This document shows positions 1 through 8,903 of a stretch of 64,000 nucleotides of DNA, piece after piece. The notes under the pieces are model-generated. The model worked only from the letters and a program-made list of their open reading frames with translations. It was not told the DNA's origin and did no database searches. Within the stretch, counting starts at the first letter, position 1, and each line of letters opens with the position of its first letter. The position numbers and the translations under genes are program-made. The stretch is from Planctomycetota bacterium. GTDB taxonomy: Bacteria; Planctomycetota; UBA1135; UBA2386. The stretch is taken from assembly GCA_025459175.1 (NCBI GenBank), contig JALORC010000014.1:1-64000 (forward strand), read 5' to 3'.

Positions 1-509
1 CCGCCGAGCTCGACCACGCGCGCCAGCGAACGAGCCGCGCCGCGGAACTCACCGGTGCGGACCTGCGCCAGACCGAGGTTGTTCCACGCGCGGCGGAACT
101 TCGGCGCCTTCTCGACCGCGCGCTGGTAGACCGGGATCGCCTCCGGCATGCGCTCGCGCTGGGCCAGCAGGTTGGCGAGCGTGAAGTCGAACACCGCGGT
201 GCTGGTGCGGCTGATCGCGCCCTGCAGCAGCGTGATCGCCGCCTCGGCCTGCGGCCCGCCCTGCTCGACCGGCTTCGCCAGCAGTTCGCTGACCTCGATC
301 AGCGTGTCGCGCTCGTCCTCGCTGACCTTCGGCTCGATCTCGGTCTCGGCCAGATAGCTCTCGGCGAAGCGCTGCTGGAACACCGGATCGCGGAACAGCG
401 CGCCGACCGCGGCCTCGGTGGCGGGATCGGCTTGCGGCTCGGACGGCGCCTGCGCCGACAGCGCACCGGCGACCAACAACAACGACAGCGTCGGAATCGA
501 AAACTTCAT
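1..509 (-). CDS. TPR-repeat periplasmic protein, 3' end outside window
   Basis: The gene starts at the ATG at 507-509 and runs off the left edge. About 169 residues are visible. The first 20 or so form a signal peptide (MKFSIPTLSLLLVAGALSAQ), so the protein should be exported. From about residue 85 onwards the sequence reads as tetratricopeptide helices (FDFTLANLLAQRERMPEAIP, then VEKAPKFRRAWNNLGLAQVR). It is the last gene of the TonB-type operon, 10 nt behind tonB. A TPR protein at this place is also found at the end of Vibrio TonB2-type operons, where it supports energy transduction to the receptor. That role is inferred from gene order; the sequence only shows export and TPR repeats. Confidence 0.85.
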   Translation of the reverse strand, partial: MKFSIPTLSLLLVAGALSAQAPSEPQADPATEAAVGALFRDPVFQQRFAESYLAETEIEPKVSEDERDTLIEVSELLAKPVEQGGPQAEAAITLLQGAISRTSTAVFDFTLANLLAQRERMPEAIPVYQRAVEKAPKFRRAWNNLGLAQVRTGEFRGAARSLARVVELG

Positions 510-519
510 CACATCGTCC

Positions 520-1194
520 TCACTTGAATGTCATCGGTTGCCGCATGCGGAACCGCACCGGCTTGCCGGCGCGCTTGCCCGGCTCGAACTTCCATTGCTT
601 GATCGCCGCCAGCGCCGGCGCGTCGAACGCGGGATCGGAACTGCTCTGCACGATCGGGTTCTCGACCCGACCGCTCTCGTCGACGACGAACAGGATGTTG
701 ACCGTCGCCGGCGTCTTCTTGCGCAGCGCGGCGTTCAACGCCGGCTGCTGCTGGTAGACGGCGCGCGGCTTCTGGTCGAGGTCGGCGAGCGAGAACAGTT
801 CGTCGCCGCCGTTGCCCCCACCGGCCCCGCCGAGCGCCTGGATCTTGATCGCGTAGTCGCCACCGAAGCCGTCACCGCCGAGGCCCGGATTCAGCGCCAG
901 CTCGAGCTGCGCGAGATCGAGCGGCTCGGCGGCTTCCTGCAGATCCGGCGGCGGCGGCTCGTCGGGCTGCTCGGGTGGCTTCTGCTCCTCCTCGACCGGC
1001 GGCGGCGGCGGCGGCAGCGCCGCGGTGTCGGCCGAACGCACGTCGAGGTCGCTCGGTTCCGTGGCGCTGATCGCCTGCAACAGCGGCAGCACCAGGAAGC
1101 AGCCGAGCGTCGCCGCGGCGGCGATCGTGGCGGTGAGCACGCCGCGCCAGATCCGCGACCACGGTGAAGGAGCGGTCAGGGTGTGCATGTTCAT
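520..1194 (-). CDS. tonB: TonB-family energy transducer
   Basis: 224 residues. The ATG at 1192-1194 overlaps the exbD stop in an ATGA, so this start fits better than the upstream in-frame one at 1239. A transmembrane helix near residues 17-40 (VLTATIAAAATLGCFLVLPL) is followed by a Pro/Glu-rich periplasmic spacer (PPPPPPVEEEQKPPEQPDE). The last ~80 residues match the TonB C-terminal fold, with the typical pattern VDESGRV...SSSDP...AALAAIKQWKFEPG and a final aromatic-basic tail. TonB carries proton-motive energy from ExbB/ExbD to outer-membrane receptors. Its place directly behind exbB-exbD and in the same operon as a receptor gene makes that receptor its likely partner. Confidence 0.92.
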   Translation of the reverse strand: MNMHTLTAPSPWSRIWRGVLTATIAAAATLGCFLVLPLLQAISATEPSDLDVRSADTAALPPPPPPVEEEQKPPEQPDEPPPPDLQEAAEPLDLAQLELALNPGLGGDGFGGDYAIKIQALGGAGGGNGGDELFSLADLDQKPRAVYQQQPALNAALRKKTPATVNILFVVDESGRVENPIVQSSSDPAFDAPALAAIKQWKFEPGKRAGKPVRFRMRQPMTFK

Positions 1195-1595
1195 CGCCTC
1201 GTCGCGATGCTGACCTTCTCGGCCCCGGCGAGCTTGCACTCGTCGATGATGCGGGCCAGCTGGCCCGCCAGCGCATTGGTGTCGGCCTGCACGATCACCG
1301 GCACCTTCTCCTTCTGCAGCAGGCGGCGCACCACGGCCTGCACACCGCTCAGCCCGATCTCCTTGCCGCCGTAGACGACTTCGCCCTTGGCGGTGAGCGC
1401 GATCAGGATGCTGGTCTTCTCGAGCCGCGCCGCCGAGGCGGCCTGCGGCTTGTCGACCTCGATGCCGGTCTCCTCGACGAAGGTCGTGGTGACGATGAAG
1501 AAGATCAGCAGGATGAAGACACAGTCGATCATCGCCGACATGTCGATGCCGGTGTCGCCGCCGTCGTCTGCCCCGGAATCACGGAATCGTGCCAT
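1191..1595 (-). CDS. exbD: ExbD/TolR-family biopolymer transport protein
   Basis: 134 residues, the normal family length. The single transmembrane helix (AMIDCVFILLIFFIVTTTF, about residues 21-39) contains the conserved aspartate D24 needed for proton translocation in ExbD/TolR. The rest is the periplasmic domain, with the family pattern ILIALTAKGEVVYGGKEIGL and VIVQADTNALAGQL. It forms the proton channel with ExbB. The stop overlaps the start of tonB by 4 nt, and the gene follows exbB after 27 nt, so the three are co-transcribed. Confidence 0.95.
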   Translation of the reverse strand: MARFRDSGADDGGDTGIDMSAMIDCVFILLIFFIVTTTFVEETGIEVDKPQAASAARLEKTSILIALTAKGEVVYGGKEIGLSGVQAVVRRLLQKEKVPVIVQADTNALAGQLARIIDECKLAGAEKVSIATRR

Positions 1596-1622
1596 CGGTG
1601 AAGTCCTCGTCTCGAATGTCGA

Positions 1623-2303
1623 TCAGGCCGCCACGGACTTGCCAGCCGTGCGGCGGTACAGGAACTGCGTGCACACCGACTCGAGGTGTGCGAGGAACGC
1701 GTCGAACCGGTCCTTCTGCCGACGCAACTGGTACTGGAAGAACAACCCCGGCAACGCGACCACCAGCCCGGTCTCGGTTGTGATCAGCGCCTCCGAGATG
1801 CCTTTCGCGACCGCGGCCATGGTCTTCTCGCCGCCCGAGCCGGTGGCCAGCGCGCCGAACGTGCCCAACATGCCGGTGACCGTGCCGAGCAGCCCGAACA
1901 GCGGTGCGGCGGCGATGCAGACCTTCATCACCTTGAGATCGCGTTCGAACGGCGCGATCTCCGACTTGCGCAGGCCCTCGAACACGGCCGCGGCCCCTTC
2001 GACGGTGCCGGCGGCGGTCACCGTGCCCAGCAACTCGCCGATCCGGCCCTCGCGATGATCGGGATGCTGCAGCCACAGCCGCCAGACCTTCTCCGGCACC
2101 GAGCGATAGCCCTTCGACCACAGACCCAACCACACCATCGCGCCGACCGCGAACATCACGGCGGCATCGATGGCGATCGGGATCATCGCCCAACCACCGG
2201 CGACCCAGATCGACCAGGCCTGGTCCCAGACGCCGGCGAGCCGGGCCATCAGCCCGGGCTCCGCGGCGGCCAGCGCCTCGCTGTTCTCGACCAGCAGCAA
2301 CAT
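1623..2303 (-). CDS. exbB: ExbB/TolQ/MotA-family proton channel (short form)
   Basis: 226 residues, a normal ExbB size. An N-terminal membrane helix (AMIPIAIDAAVMFAVGAMVW, about residues 39-58) is followed by a cytoplasmic loop and the conserved MotA/TolQ/ExbB core, IAAAPLFGLLGTVTGMLGTF, then ISEALITTETGLVVALPGLF. It lies one base downstream of the longer ExbB paralogue (stop at 2305, start at 2303) and is followed by exbD. A long and a short ExbB together are typical of TonB2-type systems. The two share the LLGTVTG and ISEALITTE motifs. Confidence 0.94.
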   Translation of the reverse strand: MLLLVENSEALAAAEPGLMARLAGVWDQAWSIWVAGGWAMIPIAIDAAVMFAVGAMVWLGLWSKGYRSVPEKVWRLWLQHPDHREGRIGELLGTVTAAGTVEGAAAVFEGLRKSEIAPFERDLKVMKVCIAAAPLFGLLGTVTGMLGTFGALATGSGGEKTMAAVAKGISEALITTETGLVVALPGLFFQYQLRRQKDRFDAFLAHLESVCTQFLYRRTAGKSVAA

Positions 2304-2304
2304 G

Positions 2305-3789
2305 TCAGGCCACCTCGATGGCTTGCCGCGCGGCCGCCGAAGCCGCGGCCGCCGACTCCGACTTGCGCAGCTCGGCGAGGAACCGCAGCGCCACCTTCTC
2401 GAGCTCGTCGACGATGCTGCGCGCGCGCCGCGACAGGAACGCGTGCAGCAGCAGCGACGGGATCGCGATGATCAGGCCGTATTCGGTCGTGATCAGCGCC
2501 TCCGAGATGCCACCGGACAGCGTCTTCGGGTCGCCGGTGCCGTAGACGGTCATCTGGTTGAAGGTGTTCATGATGCCGGTCACGGTGCCGAGCAGGCCGA
2601 GCAACGGCGCCGACGTGGCACAGATCGCGACGAACGGCAGCCAGCCGTTGAGCCGCAGCCGCGTCGACAGCACGCGCTCGTACATGACCTCCTCGATCAG
2701 CTCGCGTGGCTCGCCGAGATGCTCGGCGCCCGCCTGCAGCATCTGGCCGGCCGGACCACCGATGGTCTCCGCCTGCGCGATCGCGTCGTTGCGGTCGCCC
2801 TTGCGGACCGCCTGCAGCAGGGCCTCGACCGAACGCCGCGCCGGCCGCCGCACGAACAGCATCGACAGCCACTTGCCGAGCACGACCAGCAGCGCCGCAC
2901 CGGCCAGCACCGCCATCGGATACATGATCGGGCCGCCCTTCTTCACGTGCTCGAGCCAGGTCTCCTCGATCGCGGCCGCCTTGTGCGCGTTGCCGAGCGT
3001 CGGGTCGAACGGCAGCCCGCCGCCGGTGCCGAGCGCGAGCTGCGCCGCGGCCTCGCGCTGCTCGGGCTGCGGGAACGGCTGCACCGACGGCTCCAACGAA
3101 CCGAGCTTGGTGTCGGCGGTGCCGATCTGCGAGCCGTCGGCCGAACGGAACACCGCGACCGGGCCGAGCAGCACGAACGTGCCGGCCTGCACCAGGCCGT
3201 TGGCGTCGACCGCCTTGCCCTCGAACCGGCTGCCGCCCAGCGCCTCCTCGACGCGGTCGAGCGAGGTGTTGACGACCGCCGTCTCGGCGGCGAACACCTC
3301 GGCCTCGCCGAGTTTGCTGTTGTCGAGCGCGAGCCGGGCGGTGTCGAGTGACTGCCGGTAGCGCTGCAGTTCGCTGATGTGCAGCCGCGACTCGAAGTTG
3401 CGGCCGTACTCACTGAGCAGGTTCTGCAGGTAGGTCGCCTGGTCGCGCCGCTGCGTGTTCTCGGTGCGCAGGTTGCTGAGGTCGAGCGTGCGGCTGTCGA
3501 GCAACCGCGTGACCTTCTGGTAGTCGCCGCGCACGGTCTGCAGCTGGACCTCCAGCTCGCGCAGCTGCTGGTTCATCGGCAGCTTCTCGGCGGTGATGCT
3601 CTCACGCAGCCGCGCCAGCTCGGCCAGACTCTGCTCGAGCTGCTGGCGCATCTCGCCGGCGGCGTTGTCGAACCCGGGCTGCTGCGGCGCCTCACCGCCC
3701 TGCGCGGGGACGAACGCGACCAGCAGCAGGCCGCCGAGCGCGAGACGGAACAGTTCGAAGATGGTCTTCATGGTCTTGCCCTCGCTCAT
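2305..3789 (-). CDS. TtpC-like long ExbB/MotA/TolQ protein with N-terminal coiled coil
   Basis: 494 residues. The ATG at 3787-3789 overlaps the DUF3450 stop as ATGA; a second ATG seven codons in precedes the signal-like segment (MKTIFELFRLALGGLLLVAF). Residues about 35-150 are charged and heptad-like, indicating a periplasmic coiled coil. Residues about 270-480 are an ExbB-type core: a membrane helix (YPMAVLAGAALLVVLGKWL), then ICATSAPLLGLLGTVTGIMN and ISEALITTEYGLIIAIPSLL. The arrangement matches TtpC of Vibrio TonB2 systems, where this protein is needed for TonB2-dependent uptake. The neighbour DUF3450 gene supports that comparison. The role here is inferred. Confidence 0.88.
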   Translation of the reverse strand: MSEGKTMKTIFELFRLALGGLLLVAFVPAQGGEAPQQPGFDNAAGEMRQQLEQSLAELARLRESITAEKLPMNQQLRELEVQLQTVRGDYQKVTRLLDSRTLDLSNLRTENTQRRDQATYLQNLLSEYGRNFESRLHISELQRYRQSLDTARLALDNSKLGEAEVFAAETAVVNTSLDRVEEALGGSRFEGKAVDANGLVQAGTFVLLGPVAVFRSADGSQIGTADTKLGSLEPSVQPFPQPEQREAAAQLALGTGGGLPFDPTLGNAHKAAAIEETWLEHVKKGGPIMYPMAVLAGAALLVVLGKWLSMLFVRRPARRSVEALLQAVRKGDRNDAIAQAETIGGPAGQMLQAGAEHLGEPRELIEEVMYERVLSTRLRLNGWLPFVAICATSAPLLGLLGTVTGIMNTFNQMTVYGTGDPKTLSGGISEALITTEYGLIIAIPSLLLHAFLSRRARSIVDELEKVALRFLAELRKSESAAAASAAARQAIEVA

Positions 3790-4574
3790 TGGATCTGCAC
3801 CGGCAGCCGCACGAACGCGGCCACGTCCTCGCTCTTGTAGATCTTGATCGCACGCTCGATGTCGCCCGCCAGCTCGTTGGCCTGCCGCCAGTCCCAGCCG
3901 CTCGCGGTCGCCGAACCGATGCCGGCGACCTTGCCGTTGCCGCCCGCGTAGTAGGCCTGGCCGATGCCGATGTAGAGCACGGTGACCTCGACGCGCGAGC
4001 CGTCGGTCAGGGTGCGGACCTCGCTGGTGACCGTGATCTCACGGTTCCACTTGTCGACCTCGTTCAGGATGCCGATCACGTTCTGCCACCGTTCACCGAC
4101 CGACTGCTTGTTTTCCTCGCCGGCGACCGGCAACCGCTGGCTCAGCGGCTTGACCCGCGTGCGCAGCGGCTCCGGCAGCCGCGGCAGCAGCTTCAGCACG
4201 CGGGCCTCCATCGTGACGACCTGCGCGGTCAGCTGGTCGGCGACCGCCTTGCGACGGTCGTTCTCCGCCAACAGCTCGGCGCGATCCCGGTCGGCGTCGG
4301 CGATGGTCTTCTCCGCGTCGGCGATGCGCTTCTGCAGCGACTCGATCTCACGGCGCACGATGTCCATGCGCGCGGTCAGGGCTTCCTTGCCGACCGCCCA
4401 GTCGCGGGTCTCCTTCGACACGAGCCCGCGCGTCTCGACGTATTTCTCGATGGTCGTGCGCGTGGCGGCGACCGCCTCGGCCGGCGTCTGCTGCGCCTTC
4501 GGCGCCGACGAGGAGAGCACCGCGGCGATCGCGAGGATCACCGGGGCCCGGAACAACGGGAGAGGATGGATCAT
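3786..4574 (-). CDS. DUF3450 periplasmic coiled-coil protein
   Basis: 262 residues from the ATG at 4572-4574; the open frame extends further upstream, but only as a shadow of the receptor gene. Signal peptide: PLFRAPVILAIAAVLSSSA. Residues about 60-130 are a long charged helix (ESLQKRIADAEKTIADADRD) expected to form a coiled coil. The C-terminal part (EVTVLYIGIGQAYYAGGNGK) is the globular region typical of DUF3450. DUF3450 proteins are encoded directly before TtpC-like ExbB proteins in TonB2-type operons; their biochemical role is not settled. The gene lies 14 nt behind the receptor gene and overlaps the next start by 4 nt. Confidence 0.87.
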   Translation of the reverse strand: MIHPLPLFRAPVILAIAAVLSSSAPKAQQTPAEAVAATRTTIEKYVETRGLVSKETRDWAVGKEALTARMDIVRREIESLQKRIADAEKTIADADRDRAELLAENDRRKAVADQLTAQVVTMEARVLKLLPRLPEPLRTRVKPLSQRLPVAGEENKQSVGERWQNVIGILNEVDKWNREITVTSEVRTLTDGSRVEVTVLYIGIGQAYYAGGNGKVAGIGSATASGWDWRQANELAGDIERAIKIYKSEDVAAFVRLPVQIQ

Positions 4575-4588
4575 GGCAGTGCAGTGGG

Positions 4589-7513
4589 TCAGAAGGTGAT
4601 CTCGCCACCGATCGACAGCGTCCACTCGACGCCGTCGGTGAAGGTGCGGCGGGTGACGTCGTCGTCGATCAGTTCGGAGCGGTAGACCTGGCGCCGCAGC
4701 GCGTCGGTCAGGTTGCGGGCGCCGAGCGTGAGCCGGATGCCCTTGCCGAGCGGCTGCATCAGCGACGCGTTCAGCGATTCCCAGCGCGTGTCGTAGGTCG
4801 ACGGCACGAAGAACGAGCCGCTCGGCCCCGGGCCCTGGATCAGCGTGTCGCCGGTGACCGTGTAGAACAGCCCGAAGCTGGTGCCGGTCAGCGGCACGTC
4901 GTAGGTCGCGAACAGGTTGTAGAGGTAGTCCGGCGTGTTGGTCATGTCGCGCGTCGGCAGCGGGCGGAAGCCCTGCAGGTTCTCGAACGCGAGGATGTCC
5001 TCGTCGGGCAACCGCACCGAGCCGTCGAGCCAGGTGCCGTTGGCGCCGAGGCCGATGCCGCGCAGCGGGTCCCAGAACGTGCCGAGTTCGTGGCGGGTCT
5101 CGAGCTCGATGCCCTTCAGCGTGCCGCGCGGGAAGTTGACCGCGGTGGTGAACGTGTACTGCGCGAGCTTCTCGACGTACTCGATCGGGTCCTTGATGTC
5201 CTTCTGGAACCACGACGCCGAGAACAGGCCGCCCTGGTACGGCGTCCAGTCGAGGCGCAGGTCGAAGTTGCGCACCTCGCTCATCTCGAGCCCCGGGTTG
5301 CCGACGAAGATCGGGCCGCCGAGGAACTCCTGCTGGAAGATGGGTGTGAGCTCCTTGAACGTCTGCCGCGCGACGGTCTCGCTGTAGGCAGCGCGGAACG
5401 TGACGTCGTCGAGCACGTCGTAGACGAGACCGAGCGACGGCAGCACGTCGTCTTGGTCGAAGTCGACGTCGCCGTCGCCGGGCAGGATCGTCGAGGTGCC
5501 GAACTGGCCCGGCGGCACCCAGACAGCCTCTGCTTCCGGGTCGTTGACGATCCGGATCCGGGTCGACTCGATGCGGGCCCCACCGATCAGACGCAAACGC
5601 GCTGTCAACGGCAGATCGAGCATCGCGTACCAGGCCTTGATGCTCTGGTCGCCGCGGTAGTCGACATCGGTCAGGCCGGCGGTGATCGGGTGGTCGTCGA
5701 AGCCCCAAACGTCCGACCAGTCGAGCTGGTCGAACTGACCCTCGTAGAGGAAGTTCGGGTCGAGGAAGTTGCTGTAGGTGTCCTGGTCGTAGTTGCGCTC
5801 GACGTCGTCGCGGAACGCGCCGATCTTGACTGACGCCTTGCGGTTGCCCCAGAGCTCGAACGGCAGCTTCAGGTTGGCTGCCATTTCCTCGCTGTCCTCG
5901 TCGATACGCTCGAACACCCGCTGCAGGTTGCCGAGCAAGAACTGCGCAGCCGGCTTGTACTGCAGGTAGCGACCGCTGGGGATCCACGCCGACGCGAACT
6001 GACGACGATCGGGCTGGTCCCGTTCGGCGCGGCTCTTCGCCAACGCCCAGTCGAACTCGACCGCACTCGACTTGCCGCCATAGAGCGGTACCCGGTGCCG
6101 CCCGGTCAGCTGCAACGTGTCGGTGGTGCGCTCGACATAGTTCAGCGTCTGCAGCCGCAGCCACGGCGCAGCGAGGGGGTTGTCGATGCCGGGAGAGTTG
6201 ATGTCGGTCGGGTCGTGGCCGGGGAAGAAGTACTCCTTGCCACGCGTGTCCTCGGCGATCGTCGTCGTGTCCTCGGCCGCGCGCGTCGACAGCCACGCCA
6301 GCGTCAGCGCGTGGTCAGCGTTCTGGATGCCGACCGTGGTCAGCCCGCCCCACTGCACCGACTGCCGGCTCTGCTTCAGGTCGAACAGTGCGGTGTAGAA
6401 CTCGCCCGACTGCGGGTTGCCCTGGTTGTACTGCGGCGTCAGCGGGTCGCCGGCGCGCAGCGCCCAGTACGAGTCGTCGACCCCTTCGAAGTAGGCGTTG
6501 TCGCGGTCGTAGAAGCCGTTGACGAAGCCACCGGCGCGCCAGCCGCCACCGACGTCGAACGAGAACCCGCCCGACACCGAGCCCTTGTACTCGAGCGGCG
6601 CCTGCGTGGCATCGACACCGACCGCGCCGTCCCAGTTCTCGCCGAGCGGCTGCACGTTGCGTTCGCGGCCGCGCTTGCCGAACGCGCGCACGCCGCCGTC
6701 GGCCGAGGTCAGGAAGTCGCTGCGGCCGGTGTAGTTGGTGTTGTAGGCGGTGCCGACCTTCCAGCGCAGGAACAGCGGCTCGTCCGGCACGCCCTTCAGC
6801 ACGACGTTGACGGCGCCACCCGATGCGTTGCCCTGCTGATCGGGCGTGAAGGTCTTGCTGACCTGCAGGCTCTGGATCACGTCGGACGGGAACTGGTCGA
6901 GCTCGACCGCGCGCTTGTCCTTGTCGGCCGACGGCAGCAGCACGCCGTTGATCTGCGAACTCACGTAGCGATCGGGCAGACCGCGGATCACCGCCGACTT
7001 GCCGTTCGCGGTCGACGCGCCGGCGACCAGACGCAGACCCGCCGCGGCATCGCTGGCGCCGGCCTTGCTCATCAGGTCGGTGCTGATCGAGTCGACCATC
7101 GCCGGGCTCTCGGCGCGGATGTCGAGCAGTGCCAGTTCGGTGCCCGAGCCGAGCTGCAGCGCGTCCTCGACGACGAACTCCTCCATGTCGGTGAAGTCGC
7201 CGGCCAGGTCGATCCGCACCTCGGTGAGCTGCCCGGCCGCGACCACGACATCGGCCTTCACCGCCCGCAGGTAGCCGTCCTTCTGGGCCACGAGGGTGTA
7301 CTTGCCGGGGCGCAACTGGGGCACGACGAACGCGCCCTGGTCATTGGCCTCGACCTTCTGGCCGGTCTCGACGACCTGCACGGTGACGCCACCGAGCGGC
7401 GCGTCGAAGTCCTGGTCGTAGGTGCTGCCGCGCAACGAGCCGGCCTGCTGCGCGCGCATCGAAGTGGCGACCGCGCACGCGACCGCCAGCAGCAACAGCG
7501 GACGATGCCTCAC
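4589..7513 (-). CDS. TonB-dependent outer-membrane receptor with N-terminal carboxypeptidase-like domain
   Basis: 974 residues. I chose the GTG at 7511-7513, which overlaps the upstream stop as GTGA and is followed at once by a signal peptide (RHRPLLLLAVACAVATS). Residues about 28-110 are a carboxypeptidase-regulatory-like beta domain (LGGVTVQVVETGQKVEANDQ). Residues about 130-250 form the plug (VIRGLPDRYVSSQINGVLLP; QSLQVSKTFTPDQQGNASGG). The rest is a 22-strand-type beta barrel ending in WTLSIGGEITF with a C-terminal phenylalanine, as expected for insertion by the BAM machinery. It imports a large ligand with energy from the TonB complex in the same operon. The substrate cannot be read from the sequence; the PHO-box-like repeats upstream hint at a phosphorus-linked ligand (inference). 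Confidence 0.93.
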   Translation of the reverse strand: MRHRPLLLLAVACAVATSMRAQQAGSLRGSTYDQDFDAPLGGVTVQVVETGQKVEANDQGAFVVPQLRPGKYTLVAQKDGYLRAVKADVVVAAGQLTEVRIDLAGDFTDMEEFVVEDALQLGSGTELALLDIRAESPAMVDSISTDLMSKAGASDAAAGLRLVAGASTANGKSAVIRGLPDRYVSSQINGVLLPSADKDKRAVELDQFPSDVIQSLQVSKTFTPDQQGNASGGAVNVVLKGVPDEPLFLRWKVGTAYNTNYTGRSDFLTSADGGVRAFGKRGRERNVQPLGENWDGAVGVDATQAPLEYKGSVSGGFSFDVGGGWRAGGFVNGFYDRDNAYFEGVDDSYWALRAGDPLTPQYNQGNPQSGEFYTALFDLKQSRQSVQWGGLTTVGIQNADHALTLAWLSTRAAEDTTTIAEDTRGKEYFFPGHDPTDINSPGIDNPLAAPWLRLQTLNYVERTTDTLQLTGRHRVPLYGGKSSAVEFDWALAKSRAERDQPDRRQFASAWIPSGRYLQYKPAAQFLLGNLQRVFERIDEDSEEMAANLKLPFELWGNRKASVKIGAFRDDVERNYDQDTYSNFLDPNFLYEGQFDQLDWSDVWGFDDHPITAGLTDVDYRGDQSIKAWYAMLDLPLTARLRLIGGARIESTRIRIVNDPEAEAVWVPPGQFGTSTILPGDGDVDFDQDDVLPSLGLVYDVLDDVTFRAAYSETVARQTFKELTPIFQQEFLGGPIFVGNPGLEMSEVRNFDLRLDWTPYQGGLFSASWFQKDIKDPIEYVEKLAQYTFTTAVNFPRGTLKGIELETRHELGTFWDPLRGIGLGANGTWLDGSVRLPDEDILAFENLQGFRPLPTRDMTNTPDYLYNLFATYDVPLTGTSFGLFYTVTGDTLIQGPGPSGSFFVPSTYDTRWESLNASLMQPLGKGIRLTLGARNLTDALRRQVYRSELIDDDVTRRTFTDGVEWTLSIGGEITF

Positions 7514-8805
7514 CACGGTTCCCCCAGCCCGGCCACGATCTCGCGGATCCGCGGCCACAGCGAAGCGGTCGGGTCGATGCCCCGCACCGCCATCGCCACC
7601 AGCGTGTCGACGAGGTCGTCACAGCGCGGCCGCGAGTTCGGGTTCTCCATGCCTTCCTCGAGCACCTGCGCCAGCAGGTCGCGCGCGAGGTCGGCCTCGC
7701 CCATCGTGTGCCACGCCAGCGCCAGCGGCCGCAGCGACTCGGCGCGGAAGATGTCGATGATCTGCTCGCGCTCGCGGTGCCATTCGCCGAGCGCCTGCTC
7801 GGCCTCGACCTTGGCGCGGTCGGCGTCACCGACCAGGAACTGCAGCTCGCACAGCCGCGCCGCCTGCGGCAGGCGGTCCTCGGCGCGCCACCGATGGTTG
7901 GTGACGATGCCGCGCGCCGCCGCGACCAATGCTCGGGCCCCGTCGCGTTCGCCTCGCGCCACCGAGGTGCGCACCATCGTCGCCAGCGCGTCGAGCCGCA
8001 GCGCCGGCATCACCTTGTCGTAGCGCACCGTGAGCCGCTGCTCGAGTTCGGCCCGCAGCGGCGCATCGGTGAAGAAGCGCTCGTGCAGCCGCGCCATCAG
8101 CGCCAGCGCCGTGCCCTGCTGGCCGAGCGTCATGGTCGGGAAGCCGAGATCGAGCTCGGCGAGTTCCTTGGCCGCCAACTCCGGCGGCAGCAATCGCACC
8201 CGTTCAGCCGCCGTCTGTGCCCAGCTCGCGTCGACGGCGTGCGTCGTCGCCACATCGATCGCAGCGGCGGCGGCAGCAGCCTGCTCGCGGTCCCCGAGCG
8301 CCGCATACGCGCGCGACATCTTCAGCGCGATCATGTCACCGCGCCACTCCTGCCCGTTCTGGTCGTCGCGCGCCCCCTGCTGCACCTGTCGCGCCAGCTT
8401 CAGGTGCTGCTCGGCCTCGGGGCGCCGACCGCGCGTCGCCATCACCCACGCGTAGTCGGCATGCGCACAACCGCGCCGCCAGTCGCGGATGTCGGCGGCC
8501 AGCTCGATCGCCAGCTCGGGCTGGTCCAGTTCGAACGCCGCCGCGACCGCGACTTCCTGGGCCCGCGACCGGTTCTTGTGGTGCGGATCGAGCGGGAACT
8601 TCGACGCCGCCGCGAACGCGGTGCGCAGCAGTTCCAGTTGGAACGGCTGCAGTGCAGCCGGCTTGCCCGCCTCGGGCGCGGTCCCGCTCGCCCGCTCGAC
8701 CGCCGCCAGGGCCACACTGGTCGTCGGCTCCGAGTCGCGGCACGAACAAGCCATCAACAAGGGACCGAGAACGCACCACCAGGGAAGTACCAGGGTCGTC
8801 TTCAT
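7510..8805 (-). CDS. putative lipoprotein of unknown function with helical repeats
   Basis: 431 residues from the ATG at 8803-8805. The N-terminus (MKTTLVLPWWCVLGPLLMAC) is a lipoprotein signal with a plausible lipobox, LMAC, so the mature protein is probably lipid-anchored. The rest is alanine-rich and alpha-helical. Repeated segments such as AELAAKELAELDLG and AEAEQHLKLARQVQQGARDD are consistent with TPR-like or SEL1-like repeats. It lies between the beta-helix gene and the receptor gene on the same strand and its stop overlaps the receptor start. It is therefore part of the transport operon and may be an accessory surface or periplasmic factor. I do not recognise the family. Confidence 0.75.
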   Translation of the reverse strand: MKTTLVLPWWCVLGPLLMACSCRDSEPTTSVALAAVERASGTAPEAGKPAALQPFQLELLRTAFAAASKFPLDPHHKNRSRAQEVAVAAAFELDQPELAIELAADIRDWRRGCAHADYAWVMATRGRRPEAEQHLKLARQVQQGARDDQNGQEWRGDMIALKMSRAYAALGDREQAAAAAAAIDVATTHAVDASWAQTAAERVRLLPPELAAKELAELDLGFPTMTLGQQGTALALMARLHERFFTDAPLRAELEQRLTVRYDKVMPALRLDALATMVRTSVARGERDGARALVAAARGIVTNHRWRAEDRLPQAARLCELQFLVGDADRAKVEAEQALGEWHREREQIIDIFRAESLRPLALAWHTMGEADLARDLLAQVLEEGMENPNSRPRCDDLVDTLVAMAVRGIDPTASLWPRIREIVAGLGEPW

Positions 8806-8840
8806 CGCCAGTCGCAGAGTCAGGTTCGGGAACGACCCGA

Positions 8841-8870
8841 GGCAGGTGGCAGACTCAGCTGCCACCTGCC
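8841..8870 (-). terminator. strong hairpin between the beta-helix and lipoprotein genes
   Basis: A perfect 12-bp inverted repeat, GGCAGGTGGCAG (8841-8852) and CTGCCACCTGCC (8859-8870), encloses a 6-nt loop. It lies in the 98-nt gap between the highly structured secreted-protein gene (ending at 8904) and the lipoprotein gene (starting at 8805). No U-tract follows on the minus strand. It may act as an attenuating terminator or an mRNA-stabilising element that lets the first gene be expressed above the rest of the operon. The hairpin is seen directly; the function is inferred. Confidence 0.55.
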
Positions 8871-8903
8871 GCGGGTGCGGGCATCAGGGATTGCCGCGTG
8901 GGA

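Noticed and set aside
4575-6296. An N-terminal extension of the DUF3450 frame
   Set aside because: This part is a shadow of the TonB receptor gene; the signal peptide begins at 4574.
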